Source: Actinotalea lenta
GTDB lineage: Bacteria; Actinomycetota; Actinomycetes; Actinomycetales; Cellulomonadaceae
DNA length: 64,000 nucleotides
NCBI RefSeq assembly: GCF_030586465.1
Contig: NZ_JAUQYP010000001.1
Location: 1,224,834-1,288,833, forward strand
Direction of reading: 5' to 3'
A program made the position numbers and the translations under genes. The notes below the pieces were generated by a model that did not search any database, was not told the origin of the DNA, and worked only from the letters and a program-made list of their open reading frames with translations. Shown one piece after another: positions 49,951 through 58,607 of the stretch; within the stretch, counting starts at the first letter, position 1, and every line of letters starts with the position of its first letter.

Positions 49951-51002
49951 GCCGGGCTCCTCGTCTCGTGCCGGGCCGTCCCGCCCGGGCGTCTCGTTCC
50001 GGGTGGAGGTGCGGTCGAGGCTCTGGTGACGACCGAGGTGGCGAGCTCGAGCCGGGGGGTGGGCCGCACCCCGCCACGGCTGAGCTCGATGACCATGCGG
50101 GTGGCTTCGCGGGCCATCGCCGCGAGCGGCTGACGCACGGTGGTGAGCTGCGGGGAGATCCACTGGCACAGCTCGACGTCGTCGAAGCCGACCACCGAGA
50201 GGTCCTCGGGTATCCGCACGCCCCGTTCGCGGGCCGCCTGGTAGACGCCGTAGGCCTGTTCGTCCGAACCGCTGATGATCGCGGTCGGCGGCTGCGCGAG
50301 GTCCAGGAGCTCGGCGCCGAGCCGTCGCCCACCGTCCACGAGGGAGTTCCCGTGCCGCACGAGGTCCGGGTCGGCGGAGAGGTCGAACCGCCGCATCGCC
50401 GCCTGGTAGCCGTCGAGGCGGTCGCGATGGCAGACCTGCTCGATCGGCCCGGTGATGAATCCGATCCGTCGGTGGCCGAGCCGGATCAGGTGCTCGGTCG
50501 CGTCGCGGCCGCCGGCCCAGTCGGTCGCGGCGACCGTCGCGAAGGGCTGCGACCCCGAGCCGACCGGGTCGACCAGGACCACGGGCACGTGCAGGCGCTC
50601 GAGCTCCGCGCGTCCGGCGTCCAGGAGCTCGGAGACCACCAGGACGACGCCGTCGGAGCCGCGCTCGGCCAGGTGCTCGACCCAGTCCGGGGTGCCGACG
50701 GGGCGTCCCTGCGTCGTGGTGACCACCAGGTCCGCGCCGAGCCGCGCCGCCTCGGCCTGGGCGCCGCGCAGCAGGGCGGTGGCCCACTGCGTGTCCAGGC
50801 TGCTGATGACGAAGTCGATCAGACCGCTTCCCGGCCCCGGCCGACCGCGCCGCTCATACCCGCGCTCGTCGAGCAGTCGCTCGACGGCTCTCCTGGTCGC
50901 CGCGGAGACGCCCTTCCGGCCGTTGAGCACCTTCGACACGGTGGGCACGGACACCCCGGCCGCCTCGGCGATCTCGGCGATCGTCACGCCTCTGCTTCCC
51001 AT
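49947..51002 (-). CDS. LacI-family regulator of the AKR-xylanase operon
   Basis: A 351-residue repressor: HTH VTIAEIAEAAGVSVPTVSKVLNG (in two parts, residues about 5-27), hinge, then a periplasmic-binding-like domain with LIDFVISSLDTQWATALLRG and SVVGFDDVELCQWISPQLTTV. First gene of the minus-strand operon lacI-akr-GH10. An inverted repeat with GAAAGTT arms lies over its likely promoter, suggesting autorepression released by a xylo-oligosaccharide or its product. Confidence 0.9.
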   Translation of the reverse strand: MGSRGVTIAEIAEAAGVSVPTVSKVLNGRKGVSAATRRAVERLLDERGYERRGRPGPGSGLIDFVISSLDTQWATALLRGAQAEAARLGADLVVTTTQGRPVGTPDWVEHLAERGSDGVVLVVSELLDAGRAELERLHVPVVLVDPVGSGSQPFATVAATDWAGGRDATEHLIRLGHRRIGFITGPIEQVCHRDRLDGYQAAMRRFDLSADPDLVRHGNSLVDGGRRLGAELLDLAQPPTAIISGSDEQAYGVYQAARERGVRIPEDLSVVGFDDVELCQWISPQLTTVRQPLAAMAREATRMVIELSRGGVRPTPRLELATSVVTRASTAPPPGTRRPGGTARHETRSPA

Positions 51003-51266
51003 CGGTCCTCCGTGGGCTCGTTGACGTCGCCCTGCCTGGGCCATATCGTACAACATTAAGAAAGTTATGAAGAAACTTTCGAAGCGCCCGGACCCGATCG
51101 TGTCGGGATCCGTCGCAGGACCTGGACGGCAGAGCCAGGGGACGGCGAGAGGGGAGCGCGATGGGGCGGCTCGAGGGCCCGGCTCAGGCCGCGGTGCCGG
51201 CGGTGGTCGGCCGGGCGACGCTGATCGCCGAGCAGGGGCCCGTCGGCGGGATGAGCCTGGTGTGAC
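51003..51266. promoter_or_regulatory. LacI operon promoter with GAAAGTT-N7-AACTTTC dyad
   Basis: Perfect 7-bp arms at 51060-51066 and 51074-51080. On the minus strand TACGAT (51045-51050) is a good -10, so the dyad covers the -35 region, a classic repressor position. It is like the GAAA/TTTC palindromes I recall near streptomycete xylanase genes. The rest of the interval (51081-51266) has no gene I can support. Confidence 0.6.
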
Positions 51267-51908
51267 GTGGCGCCCACCATCCGTGACGTCGCCGAGCAGG
51301 CAGGTGTGTCGATCGCCACGGTCTCCAAGGTGATCAACCGCCGGGGCGGCGTCGCGCCGGAGACCGGCCGGCGGGTCGCCCTGGCGATCGAGCGACTCGG
51401 CTACGTGCCGAGCATCGCAGCGCAGAGCATGCGCGGCGCAGGCACCGGCATGCTCGGGGTCGTGGCGGCCCGGCTCGACGACTGGGCGGCCGAGGTGCTC
51501 ACGGGCGTCTCGGCCGCGGCGGCAGACCGCGGCGGCGGGCTCGAGATCTTGGTGGCGATCGGGCATGGCACGGTGGGCGCATGGGCCTGGGAGCACCGCA
51601 CGCTGGCGCGCCTGCAGGGGATCGACGGGGCGATCCTGGTGGCCCCTGCTGCCGGGCCGCTCGGGTGGGACCTGCCCCTCGTGGTCGTGGCGCCACCGGG
51701 CGGTGGGGTGCCGTCGTCCCCGCTCACCCTGGTCTCCGACCGACCGGCCGAGGCGGGAGGGGAGGCGCTGCGGTTGCTGCTCGACCAGGTCGCACTCGTC
51801 GCACGCGCGGGGCGCAGTCAGGTGCGCCGACGTGGCACTGAGCCGGCTGACTCCAGCAGCCAGCCGAGCTCGGCGGCCAGCAGGGCGCGCCGGGTGGGCG
51901 AGGCGTAG
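51267..51908 (+). pseudogene. LacI-family regulator remnant with internal deletion
   Basis: The first 140 residues are an ordinary LacI start: PTIRDVAEQAGVSIATVSKVIN, YVPSIAAQSMRG, then VLTGVSAAAADRGGG and IDGAILVAP. After DLPLVVVAPPGG the chain jumps to PLTLVSDRPAEAGGEALRLLLDQ, which resembles the segment near the C-terminus of LacI proteins (TTV-x-PAExMGxxALxLLL). Some 150 middle residues are therefore missing without a frame break, including most of the ligand pocket. The tail is unrelated and its last 91 bases overlap the convergent ThuA-like gene. No good ribosome site. Probably a decaying gene. Confidence 0.6.
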
Positions 51909-52513
51909 CTGCGCACGTCGTGACCGAGGGCGTCATACACGACGCGCGACCCGGCCGGTCCGACCGTCCGCGCCCACGCCAAGGGGTGGGTCACGCCCTC
52001 GTGGCGGTGCTCGACGTGTGGGACGACGGCGCCGAGGTCGGTGACCGGTTCGAGGAAGCAGTACCGCTCGTCCGTCACCTCGACGTCCGCGAGCGTGTCC
52101 GTGATCGGGCTCGGCAGGGTCCGGACCGTCGCACGGCCCAGCTCCGGGTGCATCGACCGTCCGTGCACCCAGCGGGCGCCGAGCACCCGTGCCCAGCCGG
52201 GTGCGTCGGGGAAGGCCAGCGCAGCCGAGTGCAGGGCCAGGATCGGCCGACCCGCAGCCACGTGCGCTCCGATCGCGGCGTCCACCGTGGGGCCGTCGAC
52301 GTCGCCCTCCGTCGGCCCCTCGCCGTCCGAGCAGTTGACCACCAGGAGGTCGGTGTCCAGCGGCGCCATGACGTCCGCCGGCCGGGAGCTCAAGCGGGTG
52401 TGCACACCCTGCTCGGCGAGCACCAGGGCGACCGCGTGACCGGTGGCCGCGAGGTCGTGCCAAGGGTCCGAGCGTCGGCCCCCGCCGCAGAGCACGAGCG
52501 CGTGAACGTCCAT
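51818..52513 (-). CDS. ThuA-like (trehalose-utilisation-type) domain protein
   Basis: A 231-residue protein with a flavodoxin/GATase-like fold: HALVLCGGG start, DLLVVNCSDGEGP, RPILALHSAALAFPD and a late RVVYDALGHDVRSYASP, all typical of ThuA-type proteins, whose Tyr/His-rich GHD motif is thought to bind a sugar. Some ThuA-like proteins act in sugar oxidation. Last gene of the five-gene minus operon, 12 bases after the deaminase gene. Activity unknown. Confidence 0.82.
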   Translation of the reverse strand: MDVHALVLCGGGRRSDPWHDLAATGHAVALVLAEQGVHTRLSSRPADVMAPLDTDLLVVNCSDGEGPTEGDVDGPTVDAAIGAHVAAGRPILALHSAALAFPDAPGWARVLGARWVHGRSMHPELGRATVRTLPSPITDTLADVEVTDERYCFLEPVTDLGAVVPHVEHRHEGVTHPLAWARTVGPAGSRVVYDALGHDVRSYASPTRRALLAAELGWLLESAGSVPRRRT

Positions 52514-52525
52514 GGCAGCACTGTG

Positions 52526-53533
52526 TCACGCACCCTCGGGCGTCGTGGTCCCCGGCCACAGCCGGGAGCGGACCGCCTCCCGGTCCGGCCCGTCCAGCCA
52601 CGACGACTCCAGCGCGTCGAGGTTCTGCCGGATGAAGTCCTCCGCCGTGAAGCCCAGCGCCCGGGCGACGGAGCGGTAGTCACCCGCGAGCGAGGTGCCA
52701 CCCATCGCCGGGTCGTCGCTGCCGAGCGACATGCGAAGGCCGGCGTCCCGCATCCGGAGGAAGGGGTGCCGGTGCAGCGGACCGCGATAGTTGTAGGTGG
52801 TCGACAGCCAGGCGTAGGTGAACAGCGTCCCGGCGTCCCGTGCCCGCGCGGTGAGCTCGGGATCCTCCACGATCCCGTAACCGTGGTCGATGCGGGTGCA
52901 GCCCAGCAGGTCCAGGCACACCTGGACCTCGTGCGGGGAGAACCTCTCGCCGGCGTGCGCCGTGCACGCCAGGCCGCCGTCGCGAGCGACGGCGTAGGCG
53001 TCGGCGAACTCCTCGGGCGGTCCCAGCAGCTCGTCCCCATCCATCCCGAGCCCCACCACGACGTCGCGCGGCCCGGCCGCCACGGCGCGGGCGAGCTCCG
53101 TGGCCACCTCCGGAGCCTGGCCGCGGAAGATGGCCGGGATCAGCCGAGCGACGATCCCGGTCGCGTCACGCGCGCGGGTGATGCCCTCCGTCGCCCCGGC
53201 CAGGAAGTCCTGGTACGGCAGCGGGTGCAGCGTCGGGTTGCAGAACATCTCGCGGTAGACGACGCCGGACGCCGCCGCGTCCTCGAGGGCTTCCTGCGTG
53301 ATCCGGGCGACGTCCTCGGCCGTCGCCACGCTCGCGCACAGCCGCTCGAAGACGACCATGAAGCTGGCCATGTCCGTGTAGTCGTAGACGTGGGCGGGGT
53401 CCTCGGTGGGCAGCTGCACCCGCGACCGGGCGAGGTCGAGGAAGGTCGCCGGCCGCACGGACCCCTCGAGGTGGCAGTGCAGCTCGACCTTCGGCATCGC
53501 CGGCCAGGTGTCCGCGGCCGGCCGGCCGCTCAT
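52526..53533 (-). CDS. Adenosine deaminase-like amidohydrolase
   Basis: A 335-residue metal hydrolase of the ADA family. Zinc and catalytic residues are all visible: VELHCHLEGS (HxH at about 17-19), CTAHAGERFS (His and Glu), TRIDHGYGI (His), and SLGSDDPAM (Asp-Asp). It should remove the amino group from adenosine or a related N-heterocycle. The ATG overlaps the upstream GATase-like stop (ATGA). A nucleoside hydrolase, ribokinase and BMP transporter nearby favour a purine-nucleoside substrate, but the lactonase-like neighbour leaves room for an unusual one. Confidence 0.87.
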   Translation of the reverse strand: MSGRPAADTWPAMPKVELHCHLEGSVRPATFLDLARSRVQLPTEDPAHVYDYTDMASFMVVFERLCASVATAEDVARITQEALEDAAASGVVYREMFCNPTLHPLPYQDFLAGATEGITRARDATGIVARLIPAIFRGQAPEVATELARAVAAGPRDVVVGLGMDGDELLGPPEEFADAYAVARDGGLACTAHAGERFSPHEVQVCLDLLGCTRIDHGYGIVEDPELTARARDAGTLFTYAWLSTTYNYRGPLHRHPFLRMRDAGLRMSLGSDDPAMGGTSLAGDYRSVARALGFTAEDFIRQNLDALESSWLDGPDREAVRSRLWPGTTTPEGA

Positions 53534-54273
53534 GCCCGGGCCAGCCACGCGACCAGCCGGTCGAACAGCTCGGCGTAGCCGTGCCACTCGAGGAAGGCCG
53601 GCGGCGCCCAGTGCGGGGCGATGTCGGAGGTGAACGCGGCACTGCGGCCGGAGCCGTACTCCCCGACGACGAGCAGCGGGTGGCCCCCGCAGGTGGCCAG
53701 GGTCTGCGAGCCCGGCCGGGCCCGCACCTCGTTCAGCCCCAGCAGGGCGGGCCACCGGTGGTCCAGGCCATGGACCACCGGGTGCTCGACGACCATGGTG
53801 GGCTCCGCCCCGGCGGGCATCTCGACCCGGTCGTCACGGTCCAGGAGGTCCACCGGCAGGGCGTCCGCCAGCGGGGTGCGACCCCAGCGGGCCCTGCCGT
53901 CGATCCCGGAGAACGTCAGGTACCCCCCGACCATGAGCAGTCCGCCGCCCTGCTCGACGAAGGCCCTGAGCACCTCGGTGCGGTCGGGTGTCGGGATCGA
54001 CTCCTCGAACGTGCGGGGCGGCAGCTGGAAGGAGTTGGCGCCGACGTCGGACACCACCACGACGTCGAACGCCGACATCTCGGCGGTGCTCGTCGGCACG
54101 CGCTCGGCGATGGTGTGCGACGGCACGTACGTGACGGTGTGCCCTCTGGAGCGCAGGGCCTCGAGGAACGCGGTCCCGCCCTCCTCGTAGCTCGACGACG
54201 TGAAGGCGTCGAAGCCCTTCTGATGGACGCAGTGCACGAACCAGGACTCTCCGATGACCAGGACCGAGGACAT
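53530..54273 (-). CDS. GATase-like / ThuA-like protein
   Basis: A 247-residue class I glutamine-amidotransferase-like protein. VLVIGESWFVHCVHQKGFDAF, VVVVSDVGANSFQLP, GGGLLMVGGYLTFSG, VEHPVVHGLDHRWPALLGLNEV and AFTSDIAPHW mark the COG5426-type family. The position of the usual nucleophile Cys appears as Gly (MVGGYL), so it likely binds rather than hydrolyses glutamine. It has GGGAGG before the ATG and sits between the lactonase-like and deaminase genes. Function unknown. Confidence 0.78.
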   Translation of the reverse strand: MSSVLVIGESWFVHCVHQKGFDAFTSSSYEEGGTAFLEALRSRGHTVTYVPSHTIAERVPTSTAEMSAFDVVVVSDVGANSFQLPPRTFEESIPTPDRTEVLRAFVEQGGGLLMVGGYLTFSGIDGRARWGRTPLADALPVDLLDRDDRVEMPAGAEPTMVVEHPVVHGLDHRWPALLGLNEVRARPGSQTLATCGGHPLLVVGEYGSGRSAAFTSDIAPHWAPPAFLEWHGYAELFDRLVAWLARA

Positions 54274-54281
54274 GTTCCTCC

Positions 54282-55355
54282 CTAACGAGATCGATGAGCC
54301 GCCGTGAAGAGCGCGGCCGGGTTGTCGGTGAGCAGGGATCGGACGACGTCCGCGGGGACGCCAGCGTCGACGAGCCTGGGGAGGAAGGCCGTGGGGACGA
54401 AGGCGTAGCCGTTCCCGGCGTTCCGCGTCCACATCGCCTTGAGGAACACGTCGTGGGAGAGCAGCAGCTGGCCCGCCCGGCCGTCCCGCACGAGCCCCGC
54501 GACCGCGGCGACGGTGTCCTGCACGGCGGGGGACTGGCCCTCGCCCGGGAAGTTGAACGGCATGCCGATCATGTCGAACTCGAGCCAGACCCCGCGGTCG
54601 GCCAGCTCGCGCTGGTACCCCGGATCCGTCCCCGACGGATCCATGTGGCACAGCACGAGCGCACGGGGGTCGACGCCCTCGGCCATGGCGACGTCCACGA
54701 CCTCGTGCCCCCGGCGTTGCCATCCTGGCAGGTGGACCAGCAGCGGCAGGCCCGTGCGGACCTGGCCGCGGCACGCCGCGACGAGGGTGACCCGTTCCGC
54801 GGTCGTGAAGCGTGGCCCGACGCCGATCTCGCCGATCACGCCGATCCGCACCGTGCGGCCGTCCTCGAGCCGGACACCGTCGCGAGCCTCGCGGACGAGG
54901 ACGTCGACCAGGTCGTCGGTGTCGTCCGGGGTGAACCGGTCGTCGTCGCCGTGTGCCAGGCACCACCCTCCCGCCATGACCACGGTGAGCCCCGTGCGCT
55001 CGGCGACGGTGACCAGGGCCTCCGGATGCCGCCCGGGCCCGGTGGTGGCGTTCACGACGGTGGAGCCGCCGGCCTGCCGGAGCAGCGCGAGCTCCGCGAC
55101 CACCGTGTCGAGGTCCTCGGGGCCGATGCGGCAGTTGTCCGGGCATGCATACGGGTCCTCCCGCAGCAGCCATGCGAGGTCCGGGGAGACCGGTGCGGCC
55201 GCGAGCTGCGGGCCGAAGTCGCGCACCCCCGGGTGGACGGCTTCGCCGAGCTCGTTGAAGAGGTGCTCGTGGGTGAGCGTCATGCCCAGGTCGCCGATCG
55301 GGACCGGGCCGAGCACCCCCTGGACGGTGATCGGGTCGGCGGGGCTCGCGGTCAT
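54282..55355 (-). CDS. Phosphotriesterase-related amidohydrolase/lactonase
   Basis: A 357-residue TIM-barrel metal enzyme. Metal ligands: LTHEHLFNE (HxH, about 27-29), VIGEIGVG (Glu in the place of the carboxylated Lys, as in many phosphotriesterase homology proteins), LLVHLPG, VLCHMDPSG and LLSHDVFLK (Asp). Relatives hydrolyse lactones or phosphate esters of sugars. The ATG overlaps the LacI stop (ATGA). Confidence 0.85.
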   Translation of the reverse strand: MTASPADPITVQGVLGPVPIGDLGMTLTHEHLFNELGEAVHPGVRDFGPQLAAAPVSPDLAWLLREDPYACPDNCRIGPEDLDTVVAELALLRQAGGSTVVNATTGPGRHPEALVTVAERTGLTVVMAGGWCLAHGDDDRFTPDDTDDLVDVLVREARDGVRLEDGRTVRIGVIGEIGVGPRFTTAERVTLVAACRGQVRTGLPLLVHLPGWQRRGHEVVDVAMAEGVDPRALVLCHMDPSGTDPGYQRELADRGVWLEFDMIGMPFNFPGEGQSPAVQDTVAAVAGLVRDGRAGQLLLSHDVFLKAMWTRNAGNGYAFVPTAFLPRLVDAGVPADVVRSLLTDNPAALFTAAHRSR

Positions 55356-56341
55356 GGGGGACCTCCGGTGGACTCGCGGACGACCAGTCGTCCAGGTAGC
55401 GGCGGGGTGGCAGCGCTCGGGCCCGTGGGATCCCGGATCGCGGCGAGGAGGAGGACGACCGCGCGCCGGGACATGTCGAGGACGGGTTGGGCGTAGGTCG
55501 TCAGCGTCGGCAGGGTGTACCGCCCCACCCGGATCCCGTCGAACCCGGCGACGGCCATGTCCTGCGGGACCCGGACCCCGGCGCCACGCAGGGCCGCGAG
55601 CGCGCCGACCGCCATGAGGTCGTTGGCGGCGAAGATCGCCGTGGGCGGCCGGGCGACCTCGAGGAGGCGCAGCGCGGCCCGGTGGCCCGACTCCTCGCTG
55701 AAGTCGCCCCGGACCACCCACGCCGGGTCGAGCCGCAGGCCGCGTTCGCGCAGTGCGTCGCGGTAGCCGCGGCGGCGGCGGGCAGCCACGTCGAGGTGCG
55801 CGGGCCCGGCCAGGTGCGCGATGCGGCTGTGACCGGTGCTGGCCAGGTGCGCCGTGACCGTCCGGGCGCCCTGGTAGGAGTCGCACTCCACGACCGGGGC
55901 ACGCCAGGACGTCGGTGTCCGGTCGATCGCGACCACGGGCACGCGAGGCTGTCCCGGCCCGCGACGGGGCCGCGGGGTGTGCGATCCGACCAGCAGGATG
56001 CCGTCGACCAGCCGGGAGCGTGCCAGGCGCCGCGCCTCGGCCTCCGGGTCCTCGGCGTCGACCAGCAGCAGCGAGTAGCCGCTCCGGGCCAGGGCTGCGC
56101 GCGCGCCCGTGACCAGCTCGGGGAAGAACGGGTTGGTGATCGAGGGGACCACGAGGGCCACGTGGCGGGTTCGGGCCTGCGCGGCGGGCCCCCCGGGGTA
56201 GCCCAGCTCGTCGATCGCGGCCGCGACCCGGCGACTGGTTCCCTCGGCGACCCGGGCCGTGCCGTTGACGACGCGGGACACGGTGGCGGTGGAGACCTCG
56301 GCACGACGCGCGACGTCACGGACGGTCACTCGACCCGCCAT
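55352..56341 (-). CDS. LacI-family regulator of the five-gene operon
   Basis: A 329-residue repressor: HTH VTVRDVARRAEVSTATVSRV (about 5-24), sugar-binding fold with VALVVPSITNPFFPELVTGA, AIDRTPTSW, AGPAHLDVAARRRRGYRDAL and MAVAGFDGIRVGRYTLPTLT. A GGAGG site precedes the ATG. First gene of its operon. A GAAAT-GG-ATTTC palindrome 25 bases upstream is a likely operator. Confidence 0.9.
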   Translation of the reverse strand: MAGRVTVRDVARRAEVSTATVSRVVNGTARVAEGTSRRVAAAIDELGYPGGPAAQARTRHVALVVPSITNPFFPELVTGARAALARSGYSLLLVDAEDPEAEARRLARSRLVDGILLVGSHTPRPRRGPGQPRVPVVAIDRTPTSWRAPVVECDSYQGARTVTAHLASTGHSRIAHLAGPAHLDVAARRRRGYRDALRERGLRLDPAWVVRGDFSEESGHRAALRLLEVARPPTAIFAANDLMAVGALAALRGAGVRVPQDMAVAGFDGIRVGRYTLPTLTTYAQPVLDMSRRAVVLLLAAIRDPTGPSAATPPLPGRLVVRESTGGPP

Positions 56342-56560
56342 GCGACCTCCCCGTCGAGGACCCGTGAAATGGATTTCCCAGGCGTTTCCCGGCTTTCCTA
56401 CACCGCTCGGGCGGTCGCGTCAACGGCTGCGAGGCGCCGGCCACGGCCTGCAGCAGGGCCCTTGCGTACATGGCGTTACACGCCTATCAAGACCGCGTCG
56501 CGCGCCGTGAGCCCAACGGTGGGCTCGCCCCGGCAGCGCGCGGAGAGGAAGGCCCCCGCG
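56342..56560. promoter_or_regulatory. Divergent LacI / nucleoside hydrolase control region
   Basis: GAAAT-GG-ATTTC (56366-56377) is a perfect LacI-type dyad close to the lacI start. Toward the hydrolase gene, TTGCGT (56462-56467) and a palindrome GGCGT-TAC-ACGCC (56472-56484) lie in a promoter-like patch about 80 bases before the ATG. Confidence 0.55.
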
Positions 56561-57520
56561 ATGACGACCAGGCTGATCCTGGACTGCGACACCGGTACCG
56601 ACGACGCCGTGGCGATCATGCTCGCCGCGACCCACCCCGACCTCGAGCTCGTCGGGGTCACCACGGTGAACGGCAACGTGCAGGTCGAGTACTGCACCGA
56701 GAACACCCTGCGCGTCCTGGACCACGTCGGACGTTCCGACGTGCCGGTCCACGAAGGCATGGACCGGCCGATCGTGCGGACCGACTTCCCCGTTCCGCGC
56801 GACGCGGCGCTCAACCCGAACAGCTCGATCCACGGGCGCGAGCTGCCGCTGCCGCCGGCCACCACGCGCAAGCAGGACGTCGGCGCCGTGGAGTTCCTGG
56901 TCGAGACCTACCGGCGTACCACCCAGGAGATCACGCTGGTCCCGGTCGGCCCGCTGAGCAACATCGCGGCCGCGCTGGCCGTCGAGCCCGGTCTCGTCGA
57001 TGCCGTGCCCGAGGTGGTGATCATGGGCGGGGGCAACGTCAAGGGCAACGCCACGCCGTCGGCCGAGTTCAACATCTGGGCGGATCCGGAGGCGGCGGCC
57101 ACGGTGCTCGCCGCCGGCTTCCGTCGGGTCACCCTCGTGCCGCTGGACGCCACCCACCAGGCCCTCGTCTCCCAGGCCCAGTGCGACGAGCTCCGCGCAC
57201 TGGGGACAACCGCCGGCGAGGCGGCCGCCACGCTCATCGAGCGTCGGATCACCGGGTACGACTCCACCCAGCCGATGGCCACCACGCACAGCGCGCCCGT
57301 GCACGACGCGCTGTGCGTGGCCTACCTGCTCGACCGGGACGTGGTGGACCTGCACCACCGGCACGTGGACGTCGAGACCGCGGGGCGGCTGACCGTGGGC
57401 CGCACGGTGATGGACCTGTACTTCCGCGGCCACCAGGAGCCGAACTGCCACGTCGCACTGGGTGCCGACCCGGACCGGTTCTTCGCGATCCTGCGGGACA
57501 CCTTCGCCCGCGCGGTGTGA
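56561..57520 (+). CDS. Inosine-uridine-type nucleoside hydrolase
   Basis: A 319-residue enzyme that splits nucleosides into base and ribose. The calcium/ribose motif is LDCDTGTDDAVAI (about residues 6-18; the family pattern DxDxGxDD), with PVGPLSNIAAAL (about 126), VIMGGGNVKGNATPSAEFNIWADPEAA in two runs, and THSAPVHDALCVA (catalytic His and Asp near 248). GGAGAGGAAGG precedes the ATG. Monocistronic; ends 1 base from the convergent LacI stop. Confidence 0.93.
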   Translation: MTTRLILDCDTGTDDAVAIMLAATHPDLELVGVTTVNGNVQVEYCTENTLRVLDHVGRSDVPVHEGMDRPIVRTDFPVPRDAALNPNSSIHGRELPLPPATTRKQDVGAVEFLVETYRRTTQEITLVPVGPLSNIAAALAVEPGLVDAVPEVVIMGGGNVKGNATPSAEFNIWADPEAAATVLAAGFRRVTLVPLDATHQALVSQAQCDELRALGTTAGEAAATLIERRITGYDSTQPMATTHSAPVHDALCVAYLLDRDVVDLHHRHVDVETAGRLTVGRTVMDLYFRGHQEPNCHVALGADPDRFFAILRDTFARAV

Positions 57521-57521
57521 C

Positions 57522-58607
57522 TCAGGCCGGGTGGGGGGCGGCCGTCCGCGCTCCCCACCCGCCGGTCGAGGCCGGCTCGTGGACGGCCGTGGACTCGCGC
57601 ACGACGATGTCCGGGGCGAAGATGCTCTTCCGGATGGCGGCCTCGGGGTGGCGGCGCCGGTGGTCGAGCAGCCGGACGGCCTCGCGCGCCATCGAGTCCA
57701 CCGGCTGGTGCACCGAGGTGAGGTGCGGCACGGTGAGCAGGCCGAGACCCGAGTCGTCGTAGCTGACGACCTTGACCTCGTCGGGGACGTGCACGCCGGC
57801 CTCGGACAGCACCGCCATGAGGGACACGGCGATGACGTCCGCCCCGCACACGATCGCCTCGGGCATCTCCCCACGCACGAGCGTGGTGGCGGCCTCGCGG
57901 CCCCAGCCGCCGCTGAACTCCCCGAGCAGGATCCACTCGTCCCGGGTCGAGTCGGGCCCGACGAGCTCGCGGAACGCCCGCAGGCGTGCCTCGGCGGTGC
58001 TCGTCGTCGGGCGTGCTCCGATGTATGCGAACGTGCTGCAGCCCCGGTCGCGCAGGTGGTCCACGCACTGGTGGACGCCCTCGGCGTCGTCGCTGCCGAC
58101 GAAGTCGGTCAGCGCGCCGCGCGCGACGCGGTCGAACTGCACGACCGGCACGCGCGCCGCGGCGGCTGCGAGGGCGGGCACGGACCGGGAGTCGTCGACG
58201 GGGATCACGACGAGCCCGTCGACCATGCGCTGCACGAGCAGGTCGGTGCGCTGCGCCTCGATCTCGACGGAGTTGCCGGAGTTGCACAGGATGAGGGACC
58301 GGCCCGAGCTCGCCAGGGCCTTCTCGACGGCCTCGACGGCGCCGACGAAGTAGGGGTTGCTGATCGACGGGACGACCATGCCGATGCTGTCCGTGCGCTC
58401 GGTGCGCAGCGCCCGGGCGAACACGTTGGCCGAGTAGCCCAGCTCCGCGCTGGCCTTGAGCACGCGCCGCGCCATCTCGGGGTTGACGGACTCGTGCCCG
58501 GACAGCACGCGGGAGGCCGTGGCGGCGGAGACGCCGGCGGCGGCCGCGACGTCCCGGACCGTGACCTTGCGCCCCGACGAGGAGCCGCCATCGTGTCGAG
58601 CTCGCAC
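57522..58607 (-). CDS. LacI-family regulator of the ribokinase/ABC operon
   Basis: A 361-residue repressor: HTH VTVRDVAAAAGVSAATASRVLSG (in two parts, about 15-37), then IGMVVPSISNPYFVGAVEAV, VVQFDRVARGALTDFVGSDD and VKVVSYDDSGLGLLTVPHLTSV. The GTG at 58607 with GGAGGAG 8 bases ahead is preferred over a GTG 8 codons upstream, which would place that site inside the gene. Divergent from rbsK. Operator-like ATCGAT palindromes occur near both. Confidence 0.88.
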   Translation of the reverse strand: MRARHDGGSSSGRKVTVRDVAAAAGVSAATASRVLSGHESVNPEMARRVLKASAELGYSANVFARALRTERTDSIGMVVPSISNPYFVGAVEAVEKALASSGRSLILCNSGNSVEIEAQRTDLLVQRMVDGLVVIPVDDSRSVPALAAAAARVPVVQFDRVARGALTDFVGSDDAEGVHQCVDHLRDRGCSTFAYIGARPTTSTAEARLRAFRELVGPDSTRDEWILLGEFSGGWGREAATTLVRGEMPEAIVCGADVIAVSLMAVLSEAGVHVPDEVKVVSYDDSGLGLLTVPHLTSVHQPVDSMAREAVRLLDHRRRHPEAAIRKSIFAPDIVVRESTAVHEPASTGGWGARTAAPHPA

